Part shown: positions 27,790 to 36,864 of the stretch, one piece after another
Numbering within the stretch: position 1 is the first letter of the stretch
Layout of the letters: each line of letters starts with the position of its first letter
From: Saprospiraceae bacterium
GTDB taxonomy: Bacteria > Bacteroidota > Bacteroidia > Chitinophagales > Saprospiraceae
DNA length: 64,000 nucleotides
Direction of reading: 5' to 3'
Assembly (NCBI GenBank): GCA_028280415.1
Contig: JANQLV010000008.1
Coordinates: 1 to 64,000, forward strand
The notes under the pieces: generated by a model
What the model was told of the DNA's origin: nothing
Database searches by the model: none
What the model saw: only the letters and a program-made list of their open reading frames with translations
Translations under genes and position numbers: made by a program

Positions 27790-28905
27790 ATGAGAATAAA
27801 ACCCTTTCAGGCTGTTTATCCCAACCTGGATTATGTAACCTCCTCGGATGCTTTTTTTGCAAGGGTAAAATATGAATACCCGGAATATAAAAAGAATGCT
27901 TTTTTTGATAAGACGGCTCAGGAAGCCATTTACATTTACGAAATAGAAACACTCCATAGACGGTTTACGGGCCTGGTTGCCTGTTCGGATATCGAAGACT
28001 ATTACGATGGCAATATCAAAAAACATGAAAATACAATTGCTGCGAAAGAGCAACAGCAAATGGAGTTAATGATCAGTAGAGATGCCGTGGTGAAGCCCGT
28101 TTTACTCACGTATAAAGGAGTGGAAGAAATCGATAAAATGATCCATCGCTATAAAAGCAAAAATGATTTTTTTTATGAAACGAGCTTTCTTGAAGAGCAG
28201 CAAACCCACCGGTTTTGGGAAGTACGTGATGGGGGACTGATTGATCGCTTTCAACAGCTTTTTGCCGAAAAGGTTAAAAAAACGTATATCGCAGATGGCC
28301 ACCATCGTTGTTCGACCCTGGCTTTAATGCATAAGCGCCTGATGAAAAAACACGGAGAATCCAGGTTTAATGTGATTTTGAGTGCTTTTTTTCCAAAAGA
28401 TCAGTTGGAAGTACACGACTTTAACAGAATTGTACAGGGACTTAATGATAATTCGCTCACGACTTTCATGGTTAAAATCTCTCAGCTTTTTGATATTGAA
28501 ATTCTGAACATGCCCCGGAAACCTTCCCAAAAACATGAAATTGTCATGTTCCTCAACCGGGAATGGTTTAAACTCACCTGGAAGAAAGAAGTACTCGATT
28601 CCTATAAGAAAACACCGGTTTTACTGGATGCCAGTATGCTGGATGAAAAAGTGATGAAATGGATATTGGGGATTGAAGATGTGCGTACCGATAATCGGGT
28701 AAAATATGTTGAAGGGGTAAAGGGGCTTGAAGATTTTCGAATGAAAACGCTTAGACATGAAGAAAGTGTTGGCTTTTGCCTCTATCCCGTCGAATTAAAT
28801 GATTTGATCAAAGTAGCCGATATGGGAAAGACCATGCCACCCAAGTCTACCTGGTTTGAACCAAGAATGAAGAATGGCCTGATCGTTCAGGAGTTTGATG
28901 AATAA
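27790..28905 (+). CDS. DUF1015 family protein
   Basis: A 371-residue soluble protein of the DUF1015 family. The N-terminus is RIKPFQAVYPNLDYV, and the family's hallmark YIADGHHRCSTLAL (around 156-169) is intact. Its function is unknown; in other genomes DUF1015 genes often sit by serine biosynthesis genes. It ends 36 bases before an amidohydrolase gene on the same strand, so they are probably co-transcribed. It contains an intact run of eight T, useful when judging the frameshifts seen later in the window. Confidence 0.9.
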   Translation: MRIKPFQAVYPNLDYVTSSDAFFARVKYEYPEYKKNAFFDKTAQEAIYIYEIETLHRRFTGLVACSDIEDYYDGNIKKHENTIAAKEQQQMELMISRDAVVKPVLLTYKGVEEIDKMIHRYKSKNDFFYETSFLEEQQTHRFWEVRDGGLIDRFQQLFAEKVKKTYIADGHHRCSTLALMHKRLMKKHGESRFNVILSAFFPKDQLEVHDFNRIVQGLNDNSLTTFMVKISQLFDIEILNMPRKPSQKHEIVMFLNREWFKLTWKKEVLDSYKKTPVLLDASMLDEKVMKWILGIEDVRTDNRVKYVEGVKGLEDFRMKTLRHEESVGFCLYPVELNDLIKVADMGKTMPPKSTWFEPRMKNGLIVQEFDE

Positions 28906-28941
28906 CCTGTGTTTTAAGTAAAAAATCAGTATACAACTATT

Positions 28942-30117
28942 ATGAGAAAAATAACTGCCGATGAAGTCTATACTGCTAAGGGCGATCCGATTGATAATGG
29001 TGTTGTAGTGATAGATGATGATGGAAAAATATTATCCGTGGGAAGACGAGCAGATTTTGACCTTTTGGATTTGGAAAGCCACCAGGGAGTAATCGTTCCC
29101 GGTTTTGTCAATACCCATTGTCATCTTGAGCTTTCTCATATGAAAGGTAAAGTAGATACAGGGATTTCATTAATTCCTTTTATCACGAATGTGGTAAAAT
29201 TCAGAGATATTCCACAAGAGGAAATTCTAAATGCCATCGATCTGGCAGATCAGGAAATGTACGAAGAAGGGATTGTCGCAGTTGGAGATATTTCGAATAA
29301 AGCAGATACCTTCGAATGCAAGGCTAAAAGCAAAATTCGATATTCTACCTTTGTAGAAATGTTTGATTTCCTGCAGGATAGTTGGGCAGAAAACGAATTT
29401 AAAAAATACAAAGCCGTATATGATCAGCGAATTGAAGGCAACGGAAATGTGTACAGTGTTGTCCCGCATGCGCCATATACCGTTTCTCCGAAACTATTTG
29501 AACTGATCAATGGTCTAAACCAGCATAGTAATACGGTAAGTATTCACAATCAGGAAACGCCGGATGAAAACCAGCTCTTTCGGAATAAGACCGGAGGGTT
29601 CATAGATTTTTATAAAAGCTTTGATATTCCGCTCGAAAACTTTCAACCTTCCGGTAGCTCTTCCCTTGAATATGCTTTAAAGTACATGAATCCTGACTGT
29701 CGTAGTCTTTTTGTTCATAATACCATGAGTACCAGAGCAGACATTGAAACAGCTCAGGCCTGGAGTCCGAATGTCTATTGGGCGACTTGTGCCAATGCCA
29801 ATCTTTATATCGAAAACCGAATGCCAAATTACCAGCATTTTCTCGATACCAATGCAAAACTTACCATCGGTACGGATAGTCTGACCTCCAATTGGCAGCT
29901 TTCGGTTTTAGACGAACTCAGAACCATTTCCAAATATCAATCATATATTCCCTTCAATACCCTGATTCGATGGGCCACACTAAATGGAGCGGAAGCCCTC
30001 GGGTTTGAAGCGGATCTGGGGAGCATAGAAGTTGGTAAAAGGCCCGGCCTTAATCTTTTAAATCTGGGGAAAGATGGAAAAATTAATGCTGAGACTCAGG
30101 TCAAAAGACTGGTATAA
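28942..30117 (+). CDS. Amidohydrolase-superfamily metal-dependent hydrolase (deaminase-like)
   Basis: A 391-residue cytosolic TIM-barrel hydrolase. Metal ligands are visible as HCH in GFVNTHCHLELSH (near 57-61), a His in VPHAPYTVS, a His in SIHNQETPDE and the Asp in IGTDSLTSN. An N-terminal and C-terminal beta sandwich (VYTAKGDPIDNGVVVIDDDGKI) fits the ATZ/TRZ deaminase group. Closest by pattern are chlorohydrolase/cytosine-deaminase enzymes and aminodeoxyfutalosine deaminase; the latter would place it in menaquinone synthesis, but nothing in the context proves it. Confidence 0.85.
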   Translation: MRKITADEVYTAKGDPIDNGVVVIDDDGKILSVGRRADFDLLDLESHQGVIVPGFVNTHCHLELSHMKGKVDTGISLIPFITNVVKFRDIPQEEILNAIDLADQEMYEEGIVAVGDISNKADTFECKAKSKIRYSTFVEMFDFLQDSWAENEFKKYKAVYDQRIEGNGNVYSVVPHAPYTVSPKLFELINGLNQHSNTVSIHNQETPDENQLFRNKTGGFIDFYKSFDIPLENFQPSGSSSLEYALKYMNPDCRSLFVHNTMSTRADIETAQAWSPNVYWATCANANLYIENRMPNYQHFLDTNAKLTIGTDSLTSNWQLSVLDELRTISKYQSYIPFNTLIRWATLNGAEALGFEADLGSIEVGKRPGLNLLNLGKDGKINAETQVKRLV

Positions 30118-30153
30118 TTTCGATATTCATAGTTTGGCACTATTAGTCAGAAA

Positions 30154-30987
30154 TCACTTCTTCGCTAGTTTCCAGATGACTTCAAAACTCATTACCATTT
30201 CAGGGCCGAGCCTGGCATAGGGCCCATGCTCTTCTATTTCTGCAAATTGCCTGATAGGATCAAAATAAATTTCCAAAGGGGCCTGTTCCGGTGCGACTCG
30301 CTGGCTATCGATTATCGAAAACTCCTTTTTGAAAACTACTCCCTCTTTTTCGTAACTAACTTCACCTCCTTGGGTATGAATGAAAAGCTTTGCTGCTTTT
30401 TCGTGATGCGCCAGTACCAGGCTGGAAATGCTGTCACTTTGCGATAAACCCTGGATAGTATCTTTCAGCAATTCTCCGGTTTTCCAGGAAAGCTTACCGG
30501 TATAAGGGATGCGTGTGTTTTCCCATATGCCTATTGGAACAATACTGTCGCTACGATTGAAAAAAGAGTATTTTAACCGAACGGTGCTGGTATCAATTAA
30601 TCTTATTTGCTTTTCGACTTCGATGCCTCGATAGGCGTTTTCGGGGCTTTTGAGTATGACAAAATTATTTTCGTGGTATTTTATTTTATATTTTCCCAGA
30701 TCCATCACCGGTGGGGGAGGCCAGTTCCATGCGGCTTGCGGAGAGGGCCAGACGGTACTTCCCCAATACCAATTATTGCTATCTCTGATTTGCGATAATA
30801 TTTCGATTTCATGAAACTTGAGTGAAGCAATTCGACCACCGGTATCAGGTGCAATTTTCAGAAGCAAAGGCCCATCTTTCAATTCAAGATGTGTCCCATA
30901 GGCTTTTATGGCTTCCGGTTTTTCATTTTTACAATAAAAAACACTTGTCAGGAAAAAGAGACCAATGAATAAATATAGTCTATTCAT
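30154..30987 (-). CDS. DUF4380 lipoprotein
   Basis: A 277-residue protein with a lipobox (SVFYC, Cys19), so it is anchored in the envelope. The mature part matches DUF4380: GPLLLKIAPDTGGRIASLKFHE, WGSTVWPSPQAAWNWPPPP and a beta-rich remainder like aldose-epimerase/carbohydrate-binding folds. A sugar-related role is plausible but not shown. Its ATG overlaps the GSCFA stop by four bases (ATGA), so the two are translationally coupled. Confidence 0.87.
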   Translation of the reverse strand: MNRLYLFIGLFFLTSVFYCKNEKPEAIKAYGTHLELKDGPLLLKIAPDTGGRIASLKFHEIEILSQIRDSNNWYWGSTVWPSPQAAWNWPPPPVMDLGKYKIKYHENNFVILKSPENAYRGIEVEKQIRLIDTSTVRLKYSFFNRSDSIVPIGIWENTRIPYTGKLSWKTGELLKDTIQGLSQSDSISSLVLAHHEKAAKLFIHTQGGEVSYEKEGVVFKKEFSIIDSQRVAPEQAPLEIYFDPIRQFAEIEEHGPYARLGPEMVMSFEVIWKLAKK

Positions 30988-31970
30988 AAAATGCGTGATT
31001 GTAGGTTTTGGACTTCGTTTGTGAAATCCAGGAATGGCGCATTTTGCTCCATTTGTCGAATGCGTTCAAGCTGAGCTTTTAAAAACTGTTGATGTTTTTC
31101 GGATTCGGCCTGAAAAGCTTTATGTTGTATGGCTTGTAAGATTTTTTCGATTCTGGAATTTAGTTGTACGGTTTTTTCTACAAAAAAAGCATCGGAAAAA
31201 TATTGCCAGATATAATCATGGGCCAAATTATTGGGATGAATCATATCTTTTTCATAAAAGCGATAGTCTCTCAGATCATCCATCATGATCTCGTAGGCCG
31301 GAAAATAATGAACAAAATTAAAATCCTGAACCAATTGATCACAAGCCAGAAGGAGCATCGCTTTGCTACGTTGATTTTCGATTAACCCATCTTTGATATG
31401 TCGCACCGGGCTGACCGTCAGGATAATATTCAGTTCGGGGTTCTCGGATTCAAGTATTTTGAAAAGCGATGCGAGCGTATGGTGTATCTCTTCGGTTCGA
31501 AGTCGTTTGCGGATAAATTCGCTTGCCGGAATTTTATGACAATTGGCTACAATCTTTCCTGTTTTTTTTAAAGTATAAACATAACTGGTTCCCAAAGTGA
31601 TCGTCAGAATATTAGCCCGGAGAAGATGCTTGCTTGCATCGGCTATCACGGTATTTATCCGCTCCAGGGTTTGGGTAACATCTATTCCCGAAAAGCGACT
31701 GTGATGTTGAAAACTATGCCATAAACCATTATGCCTGATCAAATCCGTTTTTACAAACTGCTTTTTTTCTAACAAAAAATTCAGGCTTTCCGCAATAGAT
31801 AATGGATTGTAAATGATGCCGAAAGGATTAAGCTGTACAGGGAATTTATAATAATCCAGTTTTTTACCGATATGTTCAGCAAAACAGGAACCAATACAAA
31901 GTATTTTCGATTGATGATGAATACCAAAAGGAAAAGCATATTGAGCCACTGGAGTTCGAAACTTAATCAT
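30984..31970 (-). CDS. GSCFA-domain protein
   Basis: A 328-residue protein named for the GSCFA motif, seen here as ILCIGSCFAEHIGKKL near residue 27. Other family blocks are LNPFGIIYNPLSIAESL, LTITLGTSYVY, TVSPVRHIKDGLIENQRSKA and DMIHPNNLAHDYIWQYF. The fold resembles SGNH hydrolases (Ser in GSCFA; Asp/His in DMIHPN), so an esterase role is plausible though unproven. A -7 box lies about 24 bases upstream. It is co-transcribed with the DUF4380 gene. Confidence 0.9.
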   Translation of the reverse strand: MIKFRTPVAQYAFPFGIHHQSKILCIGSCFAEHIGKKLDYYKFPVQLNPFGIIYNPLSIAESLNFLLEKKQFVKTDLIRHNGLWHSFQHHSRFSGIDVTQTLERINTVIADASKHLLRANILTITLGTSYVYTLKKTGKIVANCHKIPASEFIRKRLRTEEIHHTLASLFKILESENPELNIILTVSPVRHIKDGLIENQRSKAMLLLACDQLVQDFNFVHYFPAYEIMMDDLRDYRFYEKDMIHPNNLAHDYIWQYFSDAFFVEKTVQLNSRIEKILQAIQHKAFQAESEKHQQFLKAQLERIRQMEQNAPFLDFTNEVQNLQSRIL

Positions 31971-31993
31971 AAGAACCTGTATGTTTTATCAAT

Positions 31994-32001
31994 CAAAAAT
32001 A
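31994..32001 (-). promoter_or_regulatory. -7 box (TATTTTTG) for the GSCFA-DUF4380 operon
   Basis: On the minus strand TATTTTTG matches TAnnTTTG, 23 bases before the GSCFA ATG. No -33 box is visible. Confidence 0.45.
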
Positions 32002-32082
32002 TTAAATTTCCATTTCTTTTAAGACTTCGTCTACAGGATACATGATAGTTAGAAAAAACTAAGGTGTTAAGGTGATTAAGAG

Positions 32083-32090
32083 TATCTTTG
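32083..32090 (+). promoter_or_regulatory. -7 box (TATCTTTG) for the 32.1-34.6 kb protease operon
   Basis: TATCTTTG is an exact match, about 66 bases before the ATG at 32157. The divergent GSCFA promoter lies 80 bases away. Confidence 0.45.
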
Positions 32091-32156
32091 AAAACAAGAT
32101 GCATAGCATTTTTAGACCAGTATCTAATACCTTAAAAAACTGAACGAGTTAAACGA

Positions 32157-33491
32157 ATGGGATTATTTGATCGTATTTTTGGGAATAATACTAGTGAAGA
32201 AGATCAACCTGATATTCGCTTTGGAAGGTATAGTGATTCTTATAAAACCGCAGCACAATACGATGCCTGGGATAGTGCTTTATTGAAGTTTGATAATAAA
32301 GAATACATTGAGGCTTATAAAGATTTCTTTTTTTACTTGACGGATACTAAAGAAGAGAATGTAAAATGTTGGGAAGAACAAGGTGTTTTGCGTTTTGAAA
32401 TATATCAGGGGTCCAAGAAAATCACCGGCCTGGTAGATCAGATCAAAATTCGGGTAGAAGCTAAAATCGTAAGAGCAAATACCTTGCACCTTGGTTTTTT
32501 GAATCGCTTAATCTCTCAAAACTTTAATCTTGAATATAGCCGTTTTGCTTTGGATGATGATAATTGTATATCTATCGTTTTTGATAGCTTCCTGTTGGAC
32601 GGCTCGCCCTATAAGTTTTATTATGCTCTCAAGGAGTTGGCTACGAATGCAGATAAGCAGGACGATCTTTTACTGGATGAATTCGAAGGCCTGGTAGCGA
32701 TTGAAACGAGTCATCTGGAAGCGCTTCCGGAAAAAGAGAAAGAAACTAAATACCATTTCATACAATCTAAAGTCCGGGAAACGCTGGATATTGTTGAGAA
32801 TGGTTCACTTGATGCCAGCCAGTATCCCGGCGGTATAACTTATCTCTTACTGGATTTGATTTATCGGCTGGATTTCCTGATCAAGCCCGAAGGCTTTATG
32901 ATGGAAGCCCTCGAACGCATCAACCGGCTTTATTTTTCTAATGAGCACAAGACTACTGTGGAGAAAAATGCCATGATCGTTCGGGAGTTAAAAGCTCTGG
33001 TAAACCGTCCAAAGGCTGTTTTTTTTAAGGAAATGTATCGGGTACGAACGACTTTTGGAATTACCAAGCCTATTAACATCCAGCGTATCAGAGGGATTAT
33101 CAAAGGGGAGCTTTCGCATTTGGACTGGTATAAGGAACATCGCCATGATCCCTTTGCTTTGGCCATTCCCGGTTATATTGTTGGTAATTGCCTGTTTAAT
33201 TATGCGGTACCGAAGGCTATCCTGGACTTGTTTATCTTTTACTTCAAAGTTATGGAGTCCGATTATTTTAAGCGACTTGGCTTTAAAACGAGCTATGGCG
33301 ATTCCAATGGGAAGCCCTTGAACGGCCGGCAGATAAAAAAAGGCATCAAAGAAATCATCCAAAACAATCAGAATTTGTACGTTGACTTCCAGCCGGATAC
33401 CAACATCTTGAACTTTGACTCTAAAATAGATTTTGCCAAATCGTTTTTATTAATGATTGCGGCCATGGAGCTGATTGCTGTTGATAATTGA
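32157..33491 (+). CDS. Hypothetical protein with a YbjN/type III chaperone-like N-terminal domain
   Basis: Not a named family. In this 444-residue soluble protein, residues about 30-180 show the alternating alpha-beta pattern of the YbjN / type III secretion chaperone-like fold (AYKDFFFYLTD, VLRFEIYQGSK, CISIVFDSFLLDGSPYKFYYALKELATNADKQDDLL). Residues about 200-444 are mostly helical and unrecognised. There is no signal peptide or membrane helix. It lies 11 bases before a protease that carries a similar domain, so the two probably act together. The domain call rests on pattern and is inference. Confidence 0.7.
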   Translation: MGLFDRIFGNNTSEEDQPDIRFGRYSDSYKTAAQYDAWDSALLKFDNKEYIEAYKDFFFYLTDTKEENVKCWEEQGVLRFEIYQGSKKITGLVDQIKIRVEAKIVRANTLHLGFLNRLISQNFNLEYSRFALDDDNCISIVFDSFLLDGSPYKFYYALKELATNADKQDDLLLDEFEGLVAIETSHLEALPEKEKETKYHFIQSKVRETLDIVENGSLDASQYPGGITYLLLDLIYRLDFLIKPEGFMMEALERINRLYFSNEHKTTVEKNAMIVRELKALVNRPKAVFFKEMYRVRTTFGITKPINIQRIRGIIKGELSHLDWYKEHRHDPFALAIPGYIVGNCLFNYAVPKAILDLFIFYFKVMESDYFKRLGFKTSYGDSNGKPLNGRQIKKGIKEIIQNNQNLYVDFQPDTNILNFDSKIDFAKSFLLMIAAMELIAVDN

Positions 33492-33502
33492 TTACAGGTA
33501 TT

Positions 33503-34594
33503 ATGCAGGACATAGAGAAATATAAAAGTGCAATTATTCAGATCGCTACACCATATAATATGGGGACGGGTTTTTATATTGCTGAATACGATCTGATCGT
33601 AACAAACGAGCATGTGGTACGGGATAATTGTGAGGTAATTATAGCCGGGTCTAATTTCAAAAAGCAAATAGCAAAAGTATTGTATCTGGATATATCTTAT
33701 GATTTGGCCTTTCTGAGCGCCCCGAAATCTATAGAAGGAGAGATTGTTGACTTAAAATTTGCGCAGGAGGAATGTAAGGTTGGCGTTGCGGCATTGGCTA
33801 TTGGCTATCCATTCAGCATGCCCTATGAGCATTCTTTGGGCATAATTTCTAATCCCGGCGAAAAGCGCGGCGATATTGATTATATCATTCATAGTGCAGC
33901 TCTGAGCCCGGGCAATAGCGGAGGCCCATTGATCAATGAACAAGGCGAAATCATAGGTGTAAATACTTTTGTTATTGAAAAAGAGCAAAATAAAGGTTTT
34001 TCTTTACCGGTCACTTACCTGGAAAAGATTCTGAATGCATTCAAAGGCGGAGCGGGTAAAACGGCTGCTCGTTGTTACGCTTGCTCAAATATTATTTTCG
34101 AGCAAGAAAAAGAATTAAAATACTGTCCGGAATGTGGAAGTAGTATTGAACTTCCGTCGATGATCGCTCCCTTCGAGCCGGTTGGTTGTGCATATACCAT
34201 TGAAAACATGCTTGCCGAATTGGGACACAATGTGGAACTGACCAGAAGGGGCCCAAATAACTGGGCAATACAGGAAGGAAGTGCCATAATTAGTATATCA
34301 TATTATGAGAAAACTGGCTTGATAATTGGAGATGCAAGTCTGTGTAACCTCCCCCAACAAAATATTCAACCCCTCTACGAGTATTTATTACGTCAAAATC
34401 ACAAAATTGAAGGATTAACTTTGAGTATCAAGGGCAAAGAAATTGTCTTGTCCCTGTTAATTTATGATCGATACCTGAACGCCGAGACGGGTCGCAAGCT
34501 ATTTCAATATCTGTTTGAAAGGGCTGATTACTACGACAATGTCCTGGTAGAGGAATACGGTGCAAGCTGGAAATACGATAATGGTATTGCCTGA
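33503..34594 (+). CDS. Trypsin-like serine protease with zinc ribbon and YbjN/type III chaperone-like tail
   Basis: A 363-residue protein with no signal peptide, so apparently cytoplasmic, unlike DegP-type proteases. Residues 1-180 form an S1C trypsin fold: His in TNEHVVRD, Asp in ISYDLAFL and Ser in SPGNSGGPL. Residues about 190-220 are a zinc ribbon (CYACSN then CPECGSS). Residues 225-363 fit the YbjN/type III chaperone fold (GCAYTIENMLAELGH, WAIQEGSAIISI, PLYEYLLRQNHKIEGL). The ATG at 33503 is used; a TTG at 33488 overlaps the upstream stop. The triad is complete, so activity is expected. Confidence 0.85.
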   Translation: MQDIEKYKSAIIQIATPYNMGTGFYIAEYDLIVTNEHVVRDNCEVIIAGSNFKKQIAKVLYLDISYDLAFLSAPKSIEGEIVDLKFAQEECKVGVAALAIGYPFSMPYEHSLGIISNPGEKRGDIDYIIHSAALSPGNSGGPLINEQGEIIGVNTFVIEKEQNKGFSLPVTYLEKILNAFKGGAGKTAARCYACSNIIFEQEKELKYCPECGSSIELPSMIAPFEPVGCAYTIENMLAELGHNVELTRRGPNNWAIQEGSAIISISYYEKTGLIIGDASLCNLPQQNIQPLYEYLLRQNHKIEGLTLSIKGKEIVLSLLIYDRYLNAETGRKLFQYLFERADYYDNVLVEEYGASWKYDNGIA

Positions 34595-34831
34595 TTTGTA
34601 GATTATTGTTCTTTCCAAAAAGTATCTTTCTAAAGTAATATCCTCGACTTTGAATGCGTTTAAAAATGCACACCAAAGCAACTTTAACACTTAATAGTTG
34701 CAGATCGCTGTATTTTTAATACCCATTTTGTACAATTCCATGAAAAAATACTTATTTTTATCGTCTAGTGCGATTTAATGTAATATTCCCGTGTTCAGGA
34801 GTATTTTTAAATGATTACAAATTTCGTTTTT

Positions 34832-35884
34832 ATGAAAAAATTGAAACATTTACTCATTATTTGTTGTTTTGTGGGCTTGGGATCGTTCGGCTTGAACGCT
34901 CAGGATATACACTTTTCGCAATTCTATCTTTCTCCACTAAATTTGAATCCGGCGATGACCGGTGTGATGAATTGTAATGTGAGATTAGTGGCAAACTATC
35001 GAAATCAGTGGGCCAGTGTCTTAAATGCTAACGCTTTTAATACTTATTCTGTTTCTTACGATCAACGGATTGCTGTTGGACGTCATGACTTTTTTGGAGT
35101 TGGTGGTACATTTTGGGGAGACAGAGCAGGTGAACTCGATTTTGCTACACTACAGGGAAAACTATCATTTTCGTATAGTAAAAAGATGGGTGGTTATCGA
35201 AAAAAGGCTCATTATTTGGTTTTGGGGGCTAATGCCGGGATATCCCAAAGAAGTATAGACTTCCTGAATGCGCGTTACGGAAATCAACACGATGGAAACG
35301 GAGGTTTTGATGAAACAATGGCATCTTTCGAGACTTTTGATAATACCAATTTTCTTTTTGCTGATGTTGCTGCCGGTTTGCTTTGGTTTACCGTATTTGA
35401 TGAAGATAATAATTTCTACATCGGAGGTGCTTTTGATCACCTGAATCGTGCAAATCAATCTTTTGACGATGAGGAATTTGAAGCATTATATAGCAAATTT
35501 ACTGCTCATGCGGGTGGAGAATTCATGGTTTCCAATACCATGGGCTTGGTGCCGGGAATCATTATGCTTCGCCAGGGGCCATCCTTTGAGTTGAATACCG
35601 GTACGAGTTTGAAGTTTTTATTGGGCGGAAATCGTCGCCAGTATCAGGCTTTCCAGATTGGAGCCTGGATGAGACTTTCCAACCACTTCGAGAAGACAAC
35701 CACTGCAGATGCATTTATTCTGTCTACTCGATTTGATTATAATGATTTTTCAATTGGATTTAGTTACGATATCAACGTTTCCAGTTTGAGACCTGCATCT
35801 AATTCAAACGGGGCATTTGAATTTGCCTTGGTTTACAAGATTTGTGGTCCTGAAAAACGTAATGTGTACTGTCCAAATTTCTAA
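34832..35884 (+). CDS. PorP/SprF family type IX secretion membrane protein
   Basis: A 350-residue outer-membrane beta-barrel with a signal peptide ending in NAQ, followed by the family start QDIHFSQFYLSPLNLNPAMTG and NYRNQWASV. PorP/SprF proteins help place T9SS-exported surface adhesins. It stands alone, whereas such genes often sit beside a large SprB-like adhesin; the nearest candidates here are 16 and 24 kb away. I start at the ATG at 34832, where the signal peptide begins; an in-frame ATG at 34811 adds seven residues. A strong terminator follows. Confidence 0.93.
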   Translation: MKKLKHLLIICCFVGLGSFGLNAQDIHFSQFYLSPLNLNPAMTGVMNCNVRLVANYRNQWASVLNANAFNTYSVSYDQRIAVGRHDFFGVGGTFWGDRAGELDFATLQGKLSFSYSKKMGGYRKKAHYLVLGANAGISQRSIDFLNARYGNQHDGNGGFDETMASFETFDNTNFLFADVAAGLLWFTVFDEDNNFYIGGAFDHLNRANQSFDDEEFEALYSKFTAHAGGEFMVSNTMGLVPGIIMLRQGPSFELNTGTSLKFLLGGNRRQYQAFQIGAWMRLSNHFEKTTTADAFILSTRFDYNDFSIGFSYDINVSSLRPASNSNGAFEFALVYKICGPEKRNVYCPNF

Positions 35885-35901
35885 ATATTCCACTCCCTTC
35901 T

Positions 35902-35938
35902 AAATGTCCCGTTTCATTTTTGAGGAAACGGGACATTT
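35902..35938 (+). terminator. Intrinsic terminator after the PorP/SprF gene
   Basis: A perfect 14-bp stem (35902-35915 with 35925-35938) with a 9-base loop runs into TTTTT, 17 bases after the stop codon. Confidence 0.88.
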
Positions 35939-35975
35939 TTTCTATCCTTTGCTAGCTGAATTTAACATAACTGAC

Positions 35976-36163
35976 TAGTTTTGCACAATCTTTGACAGAT
36001 AACTTATACAATTGAGTATTAAGAAGTAACTTGGTTATTTTTTGATGCGTATTGAGTAATTTAGCTTTTTAAAGCTTAAAAAAAATTGCTATCTTCCGCT
36101 TTGATAGCAAAATGTTATAAACAACTCTTTTAGTTAAAGTTATAAAGGGTGAAAATGCCCTTT
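35976..36163 (+). promoter_or_regulatory. Bactofilin operon promoter (TAGTTTTG) and leader with two hairpins
   Basis: TAGTTTTG (35976-35983) is a -7 box, with TTTG at 35948-35951 as a possible -33 (spacing 24, slightly long). The roughly 225-base leader holds two hairpins: TTGCTATC/GATAGCAA (36086-36093 with 36103-36110) and AAAGGG/CCCTTT (36144-36149 with 36158-36163). No known riboswitch is recognised. Confidence 0.45.
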
Positions 36164-36215
36164 GGTGTGAAACCGTTTGAAACTTTTGTTTAATAACTTA
36201 AAAGAAAAAATAATA

Positions 36216-36680
36216 ATGTTCAGCAGTAAGAAAAAAGAGGCTATGCCATCATCATCTTCTAAAAAAAGTATTTTACCTTCGACTTCTCACTCTCTCAATA
36301 CTATAGTCAATGGTACCGTTATTGAAGGTACGATCAAATCCGAGAGCGATATTCGGGTTGATGGTGTCATTAAAGGTTCATTAAACTGCAATGCAAAAGT
36401 GATCATTGGGCCTACGGGATTTATTGAAGGAGAGGTACGCTGCCAGAATGCCGTTATCGAAGGTAAATTCGAAGGTACATTACAAGTAACGGAGCTGCTC
36501 AATGTACGTGAGACCGCACAAGTATTGGGAGATGTTCGTACCAATAAGTTAATCGTACAATCCGGAGCTGTATTTAGTGTAGCCTGTCAAATGGGAGCTT
36601 CTAAAGGCAGCAATATGGATTCAAAATCTGCAAATTCTATTGTCAAAAAAGCAACCGAAAAAGTCGGACAGGCATCCTAA
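36216..36680 (+). CDS. Bactofilin (polymer-forming cytoskeletal protein)
   Basis: A 154-residue bactofilin that polymerises without nucleotide into membrane-associated filaments. The beta-helix core covers about 25-125, with repeating strands (NGTVIEGTIKSESDIRVDGVIKGSLNCNAKVIIGPTG is the first part). The flanks are flexible, Lys/Ser-rich at the N-terminus. The ATG at 36216 is used because the family starts MFSSKKK; a TTG at 36177 is upstream. Its 3' end overlaps the AtpZ gene by 41 bases. Confidence 0.93.
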   Translation: MFSSKKKEAMPSSSSKKSILPSTSHSLNTIVNGTVIEGTIKSESDIRVDGVIKGSLNCNAKVIIGPTGFIEGEVRCQNAVIEGKFEGTLQVTELLNVRETAQVLGDVRTNKLIVQSGAVFSVACQMGASKGSNMDSKSANSIVKKATEKVGQAS

Positions 36681-36864
36681 TGCAGCACTAAGATATACCG
36701 GTATGGCCTTTCAGATGTTTATCATTATAGGCCTTGGTGTATTTGTAGGCAAAAAGCTGGATACCTATTTCGAATTTGAAAAGGCAGTAATGACCCCTCT
36801 GTTTGCACTGTTAGGATTGGGTTTGGCCTTTTATCTGATCATAAAAGACCTTAGCCGCCCATGA
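36640..36864 (+). CDS. AtpZ/AtpI-family small membrane protein
   Basis: A 74-residue protein with two membrane helices (about 22-38 and 50-69). The RYTGMAFQMFIIIGLGVFVGKKLD stretch matches AtpZ, the Mg2+/Ca2+-linked assembly factor encoded ahead of F-type ATP synthase operons. The conserved RYTG lies before the first ATG (36703), so translation must begin at TTG 36640, inside the bactofilin gene. Its stop overlaps the next ATG (ATGA). No atpB follows in this window, so it seems detached from the main atp operon. Confidence 0.85.
   Translation: MSKKQPKKSDRHPNAALRYTGMAFQMFIIIGLGVFVGKKLDTYFEFEKAVMTPLFALLGLGLAFYLIIKDLSRP

Noticed and set aside
36703-36864. AtpZ starting at the internal ATG
   Set aside because: It would remove the conserved RYTG block that precedes the first helix in the family.
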